A program made the translations under genes and the position numbers. This document shows positions 1-10,167 of a DNA stretch of 63,838 bases, piece after piece. This DNA comes from Streptomyces sp. sk2.1 (lineage in GTDB: Bacteria > Actinomycetota > Actinomycetes > Streptomycetales > Streptomycetaceae), in assembly GCF_008120935.1 (NCBI RefSeq), contig NZ_RDBO01000020.1, forward strand, positions 762,731-826,568, in the 5' to 3' direction. The notes under the pieces are model-generated. The model searched no databases. It was given only the letters and a program-made list of their open reading frames with translations, and was not told the origin of the DNA. The number at the start of each line of letters is the position of its first letter. Position 1 is the stretch's first letter.

Positions 1-906
1 CGATTCACCCTGCGGACATCGCAGCGGTGGCGCAAGTGGCTTTGACCGAGCCCGGTCACCAGGGGCGGACGTATGAGCTGACCGGCCCGGAGCGGGTGAC
101 GGCCCGGCAGCAGGTGGAGGCCATCGCGGCGGCCCTGGGGCGGGAGGTGCCATGTGCGGAGATCGATCGGGCGGAGGCCCACCGGGAGGAACCGGCCCGC
201 CGGAGGGCAGGGGCCCGAAGCTGCCCCCGTACATCCCCCACGGCTCCGGGTCGCGCGGGGCGAACGCCGCGGTCAGTGCGAGGTGCACCGCCATCGCCGC
301 CAGCGGCCACGCCAGCAGCGTGCCCTTCGCCCGGAGCTGGAGCGGCGCGTCGAAGACCACGCCCTTGCCGACCGCCCGCGCGTGCGCGACCACGTCCTGG
401 TCCGGCCCGAGCCACACCCCGAGCCGCCAGGCCAGCAGCGAGCCGAGCAGTCCGCCCAGCGCGAGCCCGATGACGAGGGCGATGCCGCCGCTCCTCCGGA
501 AGAAGAAGACCAGTGCCCCGGAGACGACCCCGCAGGCCAGCGCCAGCACTGCGAACGTGCCGTCGGCGCCGATCGCCTCCTCGCCCTCGCTGTTGCTCAG
601 GAAGACGGCGGTGTCGTCGGAGATCAGCGGGACCCGGGGCGCCAGCCACAGCCAGAGGAGTCCGAGCACGACGCCCGAGACGGTGACGAGCGCGGCGACG
701 ACCGCAGCCCTGCGCAGGTCCGCCCCGACGTCCTTCTCCCCGGGTTCCAGCAGGCTCCCGTGGTGACCGTCGGCCCCTCCGAAACCACCGGGACCACCGG
801 GACCACCGAAGCCACCGGGGTGCCCCGGCCCGCCGCCCCGGTTGGGCGGGGTCTGCCAGGGATCGTTGGACGAGGGCTGGTGAGGCGGCGTCAGAGGTGC
901 GGTCAC
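1..906 (-). CDS. DUF2567-like membrane protein (3' end disrupted, runs off window)
   Basis: The GTG start at 906 opens a frame that has no stop before the window edge. The product has a Gly/Pro-rich cytoplasmic N-terminus (GGFGGPGGPGGF repeats, about residues 24–40), then a first membrane segment (AAVVAALVTVSGVVLGLLWL), an extracytoplasmic loop with SDDTAVFLSNSEGEE, and further hydrophobic segments near residues 105–150 and 190–205. This matches streptomycete DUF2567 proteins, whose function is unknown. Normal coding character holds down to about position 185. Beyond that the frame only reads the antisense of the NmrA-like fragment, so the native C-terminus is probably lost. It lies 34 bp downstream of the ABC permease gene and is probably cotranscribed with the exporter. 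Confidence 0.6.
   Translation of the reverse strand, partial: MTAPLTPPHQPSSNDPWQTPPNRGGGPGHPGGFGGPGGPGGFGGADGHHGSLLEPGEKDVGADLRRAAVVAALVTVSGVVLGLLWLWLAPRVPLISDDTAVFLSNSEGEEAIGADGTFAVLALACGVVSGALVFFFRRSGGIALVIGLALGGLLGSLLAWRLGVWLGPDQDVVAHARAVGKGVVFDAPLQLRAKGTLLAWPLAAMAVHLALTAAFAPRDPEPWGMYGGSFGPLPSGGPVPPGGPPPDRSPHMAPPAPGPPRWPPPAAGPSPAPGRSAHTSAPGDRARSKPLAPPLRCPQGES
3..180 (+). pseudogene. NmrA/SDR-like NAD(P)-binding protein, C-terminal fragment, broken at about 180
   Basis: The plus frame beginning at position 3 reads as the later part of an NmrA-type NAD(P)-dependent oxidoreductase. It has the run DIAAVAQVALTEPGH, then GRTYELTGPE, then an AIAAALGREV segment and an EIDRAEA segment, a pattern common in this family just before the C-terminal third. 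After about residue RAEA (position 179) the frame stops resembling the family and becomes the antisense of the DUF2567 gene, so roughly the last 50–60 residues expected for the family are missing. The start lies outside the window. Seen directly: the family-like motifs and the abrupt change. Inferred: a rearrangement or an assembly junction. No function is expected for the truncated product. Confidence 0.55.
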
Positions 907-940
907 CGCCCCATCGTGCCAGGCGTGCCCGGACCGCGCC

Positions 941-1816
941 TCACCGGACCGCTGCCCTGCGGTACGCCCAGGTCGCCGCGGCCAGCGCGAGGACGCCGAC
1001 GGCGGCGCAGACGCCGAGGTCCAGCGCGACGGCCGTCCAGTCGGGACGGGCGTCGAAGGACCGGGAGAGCGCCTCGACCCCGTAGGTCGAGGGCAGCAGG
1101 TCCCGGGCCCAGCCGATCGGGGCGGGCAGCCGGTCCGCCGGGAGCACGCCGAGCAGCAGCGCCGCCGACATGCCCAGCTGACCGAGCAGGGTGGCCAACT
1201 CCTGCCGGGGCGCGAGCAGCCCCAGTGCCGCGCCCAGCCCGGAGAGCGCCGCCCCGGACAGCGGGATGACGGCGGCGAGCACCCACAGGTGGGTCAGCGG
1301 CAGCCCGAACATCACACTGCCCGTCACGGCCGTGACGACGGTGCCGGGCACGGTGAAGGAGGCGTACGCCCCGGCCGCGCCGAGCACCACGGCGGCGGGC
1401 GGCACCGGCAGCGTGGCGTAGTGGTCGAGCCCGCCGCCGGCCCGCAGCTGCCCGAAGTACTGGGCAAGAAGGTTGAGCGCGACGAAGGCCACGACGAGGA
1501 CGCTGGACCCGGCGACGACGGCGCGGGCCTCCGAGCCGCCGTCGACGACCCCTCGCATCAGCACCATGATCCCGATGGACTGGAACGTCGCGACGAAGAG
1601 CAGCGGGATCCGGGCGACCCGGGCCCGGGACAGCTGGGCGCGGTAGACGGCCGCGAGCGAGGGGAACACCCGGGCCCTCGGGGCGAGCGGCGCGGGCACC
1701 GCCCCCTCGTCGCCGCGCCCGCCTCCGGCCGTGCCGGTCCGGCCGTCACCGGCGGTCCGCCCGTCCGTACCCGGCGGGACGGACCCCACCGCGTGGTCGG
1801 GAACGATGCTCGTCAC
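941..1816 (-). CDS. ABC-2 type transporter permease
   Basis: Membrane subunit of a drug or lipid-type ABC exporter, about 291 aa from the GTG at 1816, which has an AGGAG-like ribosome site about 10 nt upstream. A GTG at 1861 would add 15 residues but has a poorer ribosome site. After a Gly/Ala-rich cytoplasmic leader it has about six hydrophobic segments, starting near VARIPLLFVATFQSIGIMVL and ending with an alanine-rich helix before YRRAAVR. The family-typical segment LPSTYGVEALSRSF lies near the C-terminus. It sits immediately downstream of the ATPase gene (67 bp gap) on the same strand, the usual two-gene exporter layout. The substrate cannot be told from sequence. Confidence 0.8.
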   Translation of the reverse strand: MTSIVPDHAVGSVPPGTDGRTAGDGRTGTAGGGRGDEGAVPAPLAPRARVFPSLAAVYRAQLSRARVARIPLLFVATFQSIGIMVLMRGVVDGGSEARAVVAGSSVLVVAFVALNLLAQYFGQLRAGGGLDHYATLPVPPAAVVLGAAGAYASFTVPGTVVTAVTGSVMFGLPLTHLWVLAAVIPLSGAALSGLGAALGLLAPRQELATLLGQLGMSAALLLGVLPADRLPAPIGWARDLLPSTYGVEALSRSFDARPDWTAVALDLGVCAAVGVLALAAATWAYRRAAVR

Positions 1817-1883
1817 CTGGCGCTGCTCCTGTTCGTTCCCCGCCCGGCCGTGCACGCGCACCCGGTCGCCCCGCCCGCCCCGG

Positions 1884-2900
<1,017 letters not shown>

Positions 2901-3132
2901 GAGGTACGAGGGTACGGGGTCGGACGCCCCGGATCGTGCCCGGGGCCGTGCCGGTCGGGCCTCGGCGCGGTGTTCGGCGGCCGGACGTCCCGCCCGGGGC
3001 CGCCCGGCACCATCACCCCGTCGCACATCCGTACGGCTCCGCGCGTCACCGTCCGGACCGGCCACCGCCGGGGCCGGCCGCTCGGCGGCACGGCGTCGGC
3101 ACCGCCGCCGGGGACGCGCGCCGTACGGCCCG

Positions 3133-4413
3133 TCAGCCGCCGGACGGGCCCGTCCGCTCCGCCGCCGCCGGGACGTGCTCCGCCGCGGCCCGTACGTCGA
3201 CCTCCCGCCAGAACCCCGCCCGGATCGCGTAGCGGTCGTGCTCGTCGATCTGGTCGTCCTTGTGGGCGAGCAGGCCGAACCGGGCCGCGTAGCGCAGCAG
3301 TTCGCCGTCGATGCGGTGCGGGATCCGCGGGTACATGGTGGACAGCTTCTGGAGGTGGACGGTCTCGGGCAGCCGTTCCATCCAGCGCCGGGCGAAGACC
3401 TGGCCCACCTCGAAGGGGTCGCCGCCGACGGTGGTGATGTCCTCCTCGCGGTCCGCCCAGCGCTGTTCGGCGCTGGTGAGCTGGGCCAGGGTGGGCAGGG
3501 AGGCCGTCTCGGCGGGCTCGCCCAGCGGTCCGCCGCGCTCCACCCAGCCCCGGTCGGACGACCAGCGCAGGGTCGCCCCGGCGGGCGGGGTCGCGGCGGC
3601 GTGCCGGTCGGGCTGGGCGGCGGGGCCGCGCAGGCTGCCCGCCAGGTCCTTGGGAGTGGGGACGGACCGGCCCCCGGCCGCGGGCCGGTCGGCGGCGGGG
3701 CTCTCCCCGGGCGGCGGGACGGCGGGGCCGGGCTCCTGCGCGCGGGCCTCCGACGCCCGCTCGGCGGAGGCGGCCAGCGCCGCCTCGGGCAGCGGCGCGG
3801 AGAGGATCGCGGCGATCTCCGGGCGGGGCGCGGGCGGTGGGGCGCAGACGCCGGTGTCCCTGGCCCGTACGGCCTGGGTGATCCAGGCCCGGTCGAGCAC
3901 CCTTCGTTCGTCGGCCTCGGCCACCAGGTCCTCGGACTGGTTGTAGTCGCCGTCGGCGGCCTGGACGGCCCACAGGTGGACGGCGACGCCGTGTTCCTTG
4001 GCGGACATCAGGCCGGGCAGCAGGTCGCCGTCCCCGGTCACCAGCACCACGTCGGAGCAGGCCCGGTTCCTGGCGAGCTCGGTGAGCTCGGCGTGCATCG
4101 CGGCGTCGACGCCCTTCTGCGCCCAGCGCCCGTCGCTGCGGGTGAGGGCGCCCAGCCGGACCGTCACCCGGGGCATCACGCGCAGTCTGCGGTGTTCGGG
4201 CTGCGGTACGCGGTCGGGGGCGCCGTCGAACCAGTAGATCCGCAGCAGCGGCTGCTGCGTGTCCTCCTCGGCCCGCTCCCGCAGGCCCCGGATGAGGGCG
4301 GCGTGGTCGACGGTGATGCGGGAACGGGCGGGCTCTCCGGCCAACAGGCTCGCGGCTGCGCCCAGCAGATAGCCGGCGTCCACCAGGACGACGCAACGGT
4401 CCACGCGTTCCAC
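3133..4413 (-). CDS. NYN-domain (PIN-like nuclease fold) protein
   Basis: A 426-aa protein with an N-terminal NYN domain, a PIN/FLAP-like metal-dependent RNase fold. It begins VERVDRCVVLVDAGYLLG, where the Asp of the VDAGY motif is a predicted metal ligand, and continues with TGDGDLLPG, which holds two more acidic residues. Residues 1–190 form the domain. A low-complexity Ala/Pro linker follows, then a conserved C-terminal region with FEVGQVFARRWMERLPE and a final helix-rich segment. The GTG at 4413 was chosen because homologues begin with this VDRCVVLVDAGY block; upstream in-frame sequence is not conserved-looking. It is divergent from the 59-aa gene at 4641. RNase activity is family inference, and the target is unknown. 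Confidence 0.82.
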   Translation of the reverse strand: MERVDRCVVLVDAGYLLGAAASLLAGEPARSRITVDHAALIRGLRERAEEDTQQPLLRIYWFDGAPDRVPQPEHRRLRVMPRVTVRLGALTRSDGRWAQKGVDAAMHAELTELARNRACSDVVLVTGDGDLLPGLMSAKEHGVAVHLWAVQAADGDYNQSEDLVAEADERRVLDRAWITQAVRARDTGVCAPPPAPRPEIAAILSAPLPEAALAASAERASEARAQEPGPAVPPPGESPAADRPAAGGRSVPTPKDLAGSLRGPAAQPDRHAAATPPAGATLRWSSDRGWVERGGPLGEPAETASLPTLAQLTSAEQRWADREEDITTVGGDPFEVGQVFARRWMERLPETVHLQKLSTMYPRIPHRIDGELLRYAARFGLLAHKDDQIDEHDRYAIRAGFWREVDVRAAAEHVPAAAERTGPSGG

Positions 4414-4640
4414 CCTCTTCCAGAAGTTCGGGTGCGGTCCTTGCCCGGGGTTTCCTTCGAGTCTGCCCGACCGCGCGGGGGTTGACGGCCGGAACTCGAT
4501 CATCGGCGTGGCGGATCCGGAAAACCTTGCGGGACTTGCCGCCACTACGCACGGTAATGATCCAACATGCATGGTTTGTCCCGACATGTGAATCTGAACG
4601 CGGTCCTGGCCCCGAGATTCCCCACAGGAGGAACACCACC

Positions 4641-4820
4641 ATGGCCAAGAACAAGAACCGCAAGCAGAGCAGCCAGCAGAACCGCGCCACCGGTCCGGAC
4701 CGCAGCGCGGAGCAGGCCCGGGAGACCACGTACGAATCGCAGATACAGTCGCAGTCCCAGGCCCAGGGCAGCCCTGCCGATGTTGCTCGTAAGCACCAGC
4801 GGCGCTTCGGTCACAACTGA
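4641..4820 (+). CDS. small hydrophilic 59-aa protein, conserved in streptomycetes
   Basis: ATG at 4641 preceded by an AGGAGGAAC ribosome site. The product is strongly hydrophilic: an N-terminal basic run MAKNKNRKQSS, a Gln/Ser-rich middle (SQIQSQSQAQG) and a basic end with ARKHQRRFGHN. It has no Cys, no hydrophobic segment and is probably disordered. Such proteins occur upstream of dnaE in related genomes, but I know of no assigned function. A strong hairpin at 4864–4893 closes the transcription unit. It may bind nucleic acid, given the basic ends, but that is only a guess. Confidence 0.75.
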   Translation: MAKNKNRKQSSQQNRATGPDRSAEQARETTYESQIQSQSQAQGSPADVARKHQRRFGHN

Positions 4821-4863
4821 CCCGGCCCCTTCCCGGCCCGGTTCCGGGCCGGACAGGCCGACA

Positions 4864-4893
4864 GGGGCGCTCCCGCTCTCGCGGGGGCGCCCC
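4864..4893. terminator. bidirectional hairpin between the 59-aa gene and dnaE
   Basis: A 13-bp stem (GGGGCGCTCCCGC paired with GCGGGGGCGCCCC, one G·T wobble) around the loop TCTC. It lies 43 bp after the plus-strand stop at 4820 and 51 bp beyond the dnaE stop, so it can end transcription from both sides. It has no T-run, as usual in streptomycetes. Confidence 0.75.
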
Positions 4894-4944
4894 TCTGTCG
4901 CGCGTGGTGACGGCGGGTGGCCCCGGAGGCCACCCGACAGGCTC

Positions 4945-7900
4945 TCAGCCGGCCAGGCAGGACGGGCCGAGCAGCACCTTCAGGTCACCGAAGAGCGCCG
5001 GGTCGGGCTGCACCCGGTGCCGGTCGAGCCGGAGCACCGTGGTCTTGCGGGGGCCCTGGAGCCTGATCCGCACCTCGGTGTTGCCCCGGTGGTTGTTGAG
5101 CACCTCGCCGAGCCGGCTGACCATGGGCGGGGTGATCTTGACCGTGGTGATGGTCAGGACCACGGGCGCGTTGGTCCCCGCCGAGGAGAGGTCCGGGACC
5201 TGCATCTCCATGGCGACCAGCCGGGGCACGTCCTCCCGCTTGTCGAGCCGTCCCTTGACGAAGACGACGGTGTCCTCGACGAGCTGGGTGGAGACCAGCT
5301 GGTAGGTGGCCGGGAAGAACATGCACTCGATGGAGCCGGCGAGGTCCTCGACGGTGGCGATGGCCCAGGCGTTGCCCTGCTTGGTCATCTTGCGCTGGAG
5401 GCCGGAGATGATGCCGCCCACGGTGACGACGGCGCCGTCGGAGTGCTCACCGCCGGTCAGCTGGGAGATCGAGGCGTCGGCCTTGTCGGACAGCACGTGC
5501 TCCAGCCCGAACAGCGGGTGGTCGGAGACGTACAGGCCGAGCATCTCGCGCTCCTGGGCCAGCAGGTAGGACTTCTCCCACTCGATGTCGGAGAACTCCA
5601 CGTCGAGCCCGAAGCCCGGCTCGTCGCTCTCCTCCTCGCCCATGCCGCCGAAGAGGTCGAACTGCCCCTCGGCCTCCTTGCGCTTGACCTGCACCACGTT
5701 GTCGATCATCGGTTCGTGGTGGGCGACCAGGCCCTTGCGGGTGTGGCCCATCTCGTCGAAGGCGCCGGCCTTGATCAGCGACTCGACGGTGCGCTTGTTG
5801 CAGACGACCGCCTCGACCTTGTCCAGGAAGTCGGGGAAGCTGCTGTACTTCCCCTTCGACTTGCGGCACCGGATGATCGAGTCGACGACGTTCTGGCCCA
5901 CGTTGCGCACGGCGGTGAGCCCGAAGAGGATCACGTCGTCGCCCTGGGCGGCGAAGTTCGACAGGGACTCGTTCACATTGGGCGGCAGCACCTTGATGCC
6001 CATGCGGCGGCACTCGTTGAGGTAGACGGCCGACTTGTCCTTGTCGTCCTTGACCGAGGTCAGCAGCGCCGCCATGTACTCGGCGGGGTAGTTCGCCTTG
6101 AGGTACGCGGTCCAGTAGGTGACCAGGCCGTACGCGGAGGAGTGCGCCTTGTTGAACGCGTATCCGGCGAACGGGACCAGCACGTCCCACAGCGCCTGGA
6201 TCGCCTCGTCGGAGAAGCCCTTCTTCTTGGCGCCGGCCTGGAAGAGGACGAAGTTCTTCTCCAGCTCCTCGGGCTTCTTCTTGCCCATCACGCGGCGCAG
6301 GATGTCGGCCTCGCCGAGCGAGTACCCGGCGACGATCTGGGCGGCCTTCTGCACCTGCTCCTGGTAGACGATCAGGCCGTAGGTGAGGCCGAGCGTCTCC
6401 TTGAGCGGCTCCTCCAGCTCCGGGTGGATCGGGGTGATCTCCTGGCGGCCGTTCTTGCGCTCGGCGTAGTTCGTGTGCGAGTTCATGCCCATCGGGCCCG
6501 GCCGGTAGAGGGCCGAGACGGCGGAGATGTCCTCGAAGTTGTCGGGCTGCATCTGGCGCAGCAGGGAGCGCATCGGGCCGCCGTCGAACTGGAACACGCC
6601 GAGCGTGTCACCGCGGCAGAGCATCTCGTACGTCTTCGGGTCGTCCAGCGGGAGGGCCAGCAGGTCCAGCTTGACGCCCTTGTTGGACTCCACCATCTTC
6701 ACGGCGTCGTCCATGATCGTGAGGTTGCGCAGGCCGAGGAAGTCCATCTTCAGCAGGCCGAGCGACTCGCACTGCGGGTAGTCCCACTGCGTGATGGTGA
6801 CGCCGTCGGTGTGCCGGACCCAGACCGGGGCGTGGTCGACGATCGGTTCGCTGGACATGATGACGCCGGCGGCGTGCACGCCCATCTGCCGGACCAGTCC
6901 CTCGACGCCCTTGGCGGTGTCGATGACCTTCTTGACGTCCGGCTCGTTCTCGTACATCCCCCGGATCTCGCCCGCCTCGCTGTAGCGCGGGTGCTTGGGG
7001 TTGGTGATGCCGTCGAGGTCGATGCCCTTGCCGAGGACGTCGGCGGGCATGGCCTTGGTGAGCCGGTCGCCCATCGCGTACGGGTAGCCGAGGACGCGGG
7101 CGGAGTCCTTGATGGCGTTCTTCGCCTTGATCTTGCCGTACGTGCCGATCATGGCGACCTTGTCGGCGCCGTACTTCTCCGTCACGTACCTGATCACCTC
7201 GACGCGCCGACGCTCGTCGAAGTCGATGTCGACGTCGGGCATGGAGACGCGCTCGGGGTTGAGGAACCGCTCGAAGATCAGCCCGTGCTCGATCGGGTCG
7301 AGGTCGGTGATGCCCATGGCGTACGCCACGATCGAGCCGGCCGCGGAGCCGCGGCCGGGGCCGACCGCGATGCCGTTGTTCTTGGCCCACATGATGAAGT
7401 CGGCGACCACGAGGAAGTAGCCCGGGAACCCCATCTGGATGATGACGTCCATCTCGTACTCGGCCTGCTTCTGCCGGTCCTCGGGGACGCCGCCCGGGAA
7501 GCGGCGGTTCATGCCGACCCGGACCTCCTCCTGGAACCAGGTGATCTCCGTGTAGCCCTCGGGGATCTCGAACTTCGGCATCAGGTCGCGCTTCTCGAAC
7601 ATGCCGGAGGTGTCGATCTGCTCGGCGACCAGCAGCGTGTTGCGGCACCCCTCCTGCCAGGCGTCGGAGGAGTCGACGGCGTACATCTCGTCGGTCGTCT
7701 TGAGGTAGTAGCCGGTGCCGTCGAAGCGGAAGCGGTCCGGGTCGGAGAGGTTCTTGCCGGTCTGGATGCAGAGCAGCGCGTCGTGCGCGGCGGCCTCGTT
7801 CGCGTAGGTGTAGTGCGAGTCGTTGGTCACCAGCGGCGGGATGCCGAGCTTCTTGCCGATCTCCAGGAGCCCGTCGCGGACCCGGTGCTCGATGTCGATG

Positions 7901-8484
7901 CCGTGGTCCATCAGCTCCAGGAAGTACCGGCCCTCGCCGAAGATGTCCTTGTAGTCGGAGGCGGCCTGGACCGCCTCGTCGAACTGGCCGAGCCGCAGCC
8001 GGGTCTGCACCTCGCCCGAGGGGCAGCCGGTGGAGGCGATCAGGCCCTCGGACCACTGGGAGATGGTCTCCTTGTCCATGCGCGGCCACTTCTGCAGCCA
8101 GCCCTCGGCGTAGGCGTCCGAGGACAGCTTGAAGAGGTTGTGCAGGCCCGTCGAGTTCGCCGCCCAGATCGTCTTGTGGGTGTAACCGCCCGAACCCGAC
8201 ACGTCGTCGCGCTTCTGGTGCGGCTGGCCCCACTGGATCTTCCGCTTGTGCTTGCGCGACTCCGGGGCGACGTACGCCTCGATGCCGATGATCGGCGTGA
8301 CGCCCGCCTTCTTCGCCGAGTGGAAGAAGTCGTAGGCGCCGTGCAGGTTGCCGTGGTCCGTCATCGCGATGTGCGACATGCCCATTTCATTGCAGGCATT
8401 GAACATGTCCTTGAGCCGCGCGGCACCGTCCAGCAGCGAGTACTGGGTGTGGACGTGGAGGTGCGTAAAGGGCGGCTTGGTCAC
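4945..8484 (-). CDS. dnaE: DNA polymerase III alpha subunit
   Basis: Replicative DNA polymerase catalytic subunit, 1179 aa from the GTG at 8484. The N-terminal PHP domain (residues about 5–280) starts with HLHVHTQYSLLDG and keeps the histidine-rich metal motifs (MTDHGNLHG, TNDSHY). The C-family polymerase core carries the catalytic acidic motif MPDVDIDFDERRR, with Asp at about 417, 419 and 421, and the nucleotide-binding segment GPGRGSAAGS. Tandem helix-hairpin-helix and OB-fold regions follow (VGGIISGLQRKMTK onward). No separate exonuclease domain is present, as expected for the DnaE class, and no intein interrupts it. It is monocistronic, with a shared terminator downstream. Confidence 0.97.
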   Translation of the reverse strand: MTKPPFTHLHVHTQYSLLDGAARLKDMFNACNEMGMSHIAMTDHGNLHGAYDFFHSAKKAGVTPIIGIEAYVAPESRKHKRKIQWGQPHQKRDDVSGSGGYTHKTIWAANSTGLHNLFKLSSDAYAEGWLQKWPRMDKETISQWSEGLIASTGCPSGEVQTRLRLGQFDEAVQAASDYKDIFGEGRYFLELMDHGIDIEHRVRDGLLEIGKKLGIPPLVTNDSHYTYANEAAAHDALLCIQTGKNLSDPDRFRFDGTGYYLKTTDEMYAVDSSDAWQEGCRNTLLVAEQIDTSGMFEKRDLMPKFEIPEGYTEITWFQEEVRVGMNRRFPGGVPEDRQKQAEYEMDVIIQMGFPGYFLVVADFIMWAKNNGIAVGPGRGSAAGSIVAYAMGITDLDPIEHGLIFERFLNPERVSMPDVDIDFDERRRVEVIRYVTEKYGADKVAMIGTYGKIKAKNAIKDSARVLGYPYAMGDRLTKAMPADVLGKGIDLDGITNPKHPRYSEAGEIRGMYENEPDVKKVIDTAKGVEGLVRQMGVHAAGVIMSSEPIVDHAPVWVRHTDGVTITQWDYPQCESLGLLKMDFLGLRNLTIMDDAVKMVESNKGVKLDLLALPLDDPKTYEMLCRGDTLGVFQFDGGPMRSLLRQMQPDNFEDISAVSALYRPGPMGMNSHTNYAERKNGRQEITPIHPELEEPLKETLGLTYGLIVYQEQVQKAAQIVAGYSLGEADILRRVMGKKKPEELEKNFVLFQAGAKKKGFSDEAIQALWDVLVPFAGYAFNKAHSSAYGLVTYWTAYLKANYPAEYMAALLTSVKDDKDKSAVYLNECRRMGIKVLPPNVNESLSNFAAQGDDVILFGLTAVRNVGQNVVDSIIRCRKSKGKYSSFPDFLDKVEAVVCNKRTVESLIKAGAFDEMGHTRKGLVAHHEPMIDNVVQVKRKEAEGQFDLFGGMGEEESDEPGFGLDVEFSDIEWEKSYLLAQEREMLGLYVSDHPLFGLEHVLSDKADASISQLTGGEHSDGAVVTVGGIISGLQRKMTKQGNAWAIATVEDLAGSIECMFFPATYQLVSTQLVEDTVVFVKGRLDKREDVPRLVAMEMQVPDLSSAGTNAPVVLTITTVKITPPMVSRLGEVLNNHRGNTEVRIRLQGPRKTTVLRLDRHRVQPDPALFGDLKVLLGPSCLAG

Positions 8485-8664
8485 GGCGCTGTGCCTCCGG
8501 GAAACGGCTTTGGCGGGCTGGGGGGACAGCGTGGAAGTCTACGTCTTCGCGATGACGGACGGCGGGCACTCCCGGGTACGGTCGCGCGTTGTAGGGACCG
8601 GGAAGCCTGTCCCATTTGTCAGGCACGGCCGTCATGCACATCAGGTATCAGGAGGCACCCGGAG

Positions 8665-9990
8665 ATGTCGGAAGCGAAGACCGGCGCGGAGCGGCGCGGC
8701 GAGCGGATCCTGGAGGTCTTCGACACCGCGTTCGGGGAGCTGCTGGCCGCCGACCCGGCCGCCTTCCGGGTCAAGTTCCGCAAGATGGCGGGCTCGGCCT
8801 TCGCCTTCTACCGGGGCACGGCGTGCCTGTTCTACAGCGATCTGGAGCAGGAGCGGCACGGCGGCCCGTACCTGGACGAGCGGACCGGCCGGGTGTGGAT
8901 CCACGGCGATCTGCACGCGGAGAACTTCGGCACGTACATGGACGCCAACGGCCGGCTGATCTTCAACGTGAACGACTTCGACGAGGCGTACGTCGGCCCG
9001 TTCACCTGGGACCTCAAGCGGTTCGCCGCCTCCGTCGCGCTGATCGGGTACGCGAAGGCGCTGGGCGACGACCAGATCACCGAGCTGGTCCGGGTCTACG
9101 CCGCGGCCTACCGCGAGCGGATCCACGCGCTGGCGACGGGCGCGAAGACCGACGAGCTGCCGCCCTTCACGCTGGACACGGCCGGGGGCCCGCTGCTGGC
9201 CGCGCTGCGCCAGGCCCGGTCGCTGACCCGGTTCGGGCTGCTGGAGTCGATGACGGAGATCCGGGACTTCGAGCGCAGGTTCTCCCCGGGCGGCGGCTCG
9301 ATCGACCTCGACGCGGCGACGCGCTACAAGGTGCTGGCCGCCTTCGACGGCTACCTGGAGACGCTGCCGGAGTCGAGCCTGGCCCGCCCCGACTCGTACC
9401 GGGTGAAGGACGTCGTCGGCCGTCGGGGCATCGGCATCGGTTCGGCCGGGCTCCCCTCGTACAACATCCTGCTGGAGGGCAACAGCGACGCCCTGGAGAA
9501 CGACGTGGTGATCTACCTCAAGCAGGCGCAGACGCCCGCGGTCTCCCGGCACGTCACCGACGCGGCGGTGCGCGACTACTTCCGGCACGAGGGCCACCGC
9601 ACCGTGATCTCCCAGCGCGCCCTGCAGGCACACGCCGATCCGTGGCTCGGCTGGACGGAGCTGGACGGGGCGGGGCAGCTGGTCGCCGAGGTGTCCCCGT
9701 ACGCGGTCGACCTCGACTGGTCCGACATCGACGAGCCGGCGGAGATCGCGGCGGTCGTCGCCGACCTCGGCCGGGCGACGGCGACGATGCACGCCGCGGC
9801 GGACGACGAGAGCGGCCACTCGCTGGTGCCGTTCTCCACCGAGCGGGCGATCGACGCGGCGATCGCGGCGGACGAGGAGGGCTTCGCCGGCCTGCTGGTG
9901 GACTTCGCCCACGACTACGGCGCCCGTGCCCGCGCCGACCACCAGATCTTCGTGGACCTCTTCCGCAACGGCCGCATCCCGGGGCTGTAG
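8665..9990 (+). CDS. DUF2252 protein (kinase-like fold, unknown substrate)
   Basis: A 441-aa protein from the ATG at 8665, with AGGAGGC about 14 nt and GGAG 2 nt upstream. It carries the block FRKMAGSAFAFYRGTACLFY and then IHGDLHAENFGTY near residues 79–90, followed by NVNDFDEAY. The HGDLHxEN plus DFD pair resembles the catalytic and metal-binding loops of aminoglycoside/choline phosphotransferases, a resemblance often noted for this family. A further conserved block is GIGSAGLPSYNILLEG, and the C-terminus has GRATATMHA. It is cytoplasmic with no signal peptide. Kinase activity is inference only; neither substrate nor pathway is evident from the neighbours. Confidence 0.85.
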   Translation: MSEAKTGAERRGERILEVFDTAFGELLAADPAAFRVKFRKMAGSAFAFYRGTACLFYSDLEQERHGGPYLDERTGRVWIHGDLHAENFGTYMDANGRLIFNVNDFDEAYVGPFTWDLKRFAASVALIGYAKALGDDQITELVRVYAAAYRERIHALATGAKTDELPPFTLDTAGGPLLAALRQARSLTRFGLLESMTEIRDFERRFSPGGGSIDLDAATRYKVLAAFDGYLETLPESSLARPDSYRVKDVVGRRGIGIGSAGLPSYNILLEGNSDALENDVVIYLKQAQTPAVSRHVTDAAVRDYFRHEGHRTVISQRALQAHADPWLGWTELDGAGQLVAEVSPYAVDLDWSDIDEPAEIAAVVADLGRATATMHAAADDESGHSLVPFSTERAIDAAIAADEEGFAGLLVDFAHDYGARARADHQIFVDLFRNGRIPGL

Positions 9991-10167
9991 CCGGGCATCC
10001 GCCCGGGCGGCGGGGGGTCTGCCGAAGCCCGGCCGCCCGTGCGGCAACCACCGGCGGCCGGCCGTTCCCCTCTCCCACCCGCTCCGCGAAAAAGTCCTTG
10101 GTCCCCCGCTTTCCCCCTTGTACTGTCGCCGGTGTTGATCTTGACCAGCTCATCAAGGAGGAACCCT

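Noticed and set aside
4945..8484. Possible intein in dnaE
   Set aside because: The polymerase core is continuous, the length of 1179 aa is normal and no intein splice motifs occur.
4567..8640. Very long open frame antisense to dnaE
   Set aside because: High-GC codon bias leaves antisense frames open; dnaE on the minus strand has full family motifs, and the antisense product has none.
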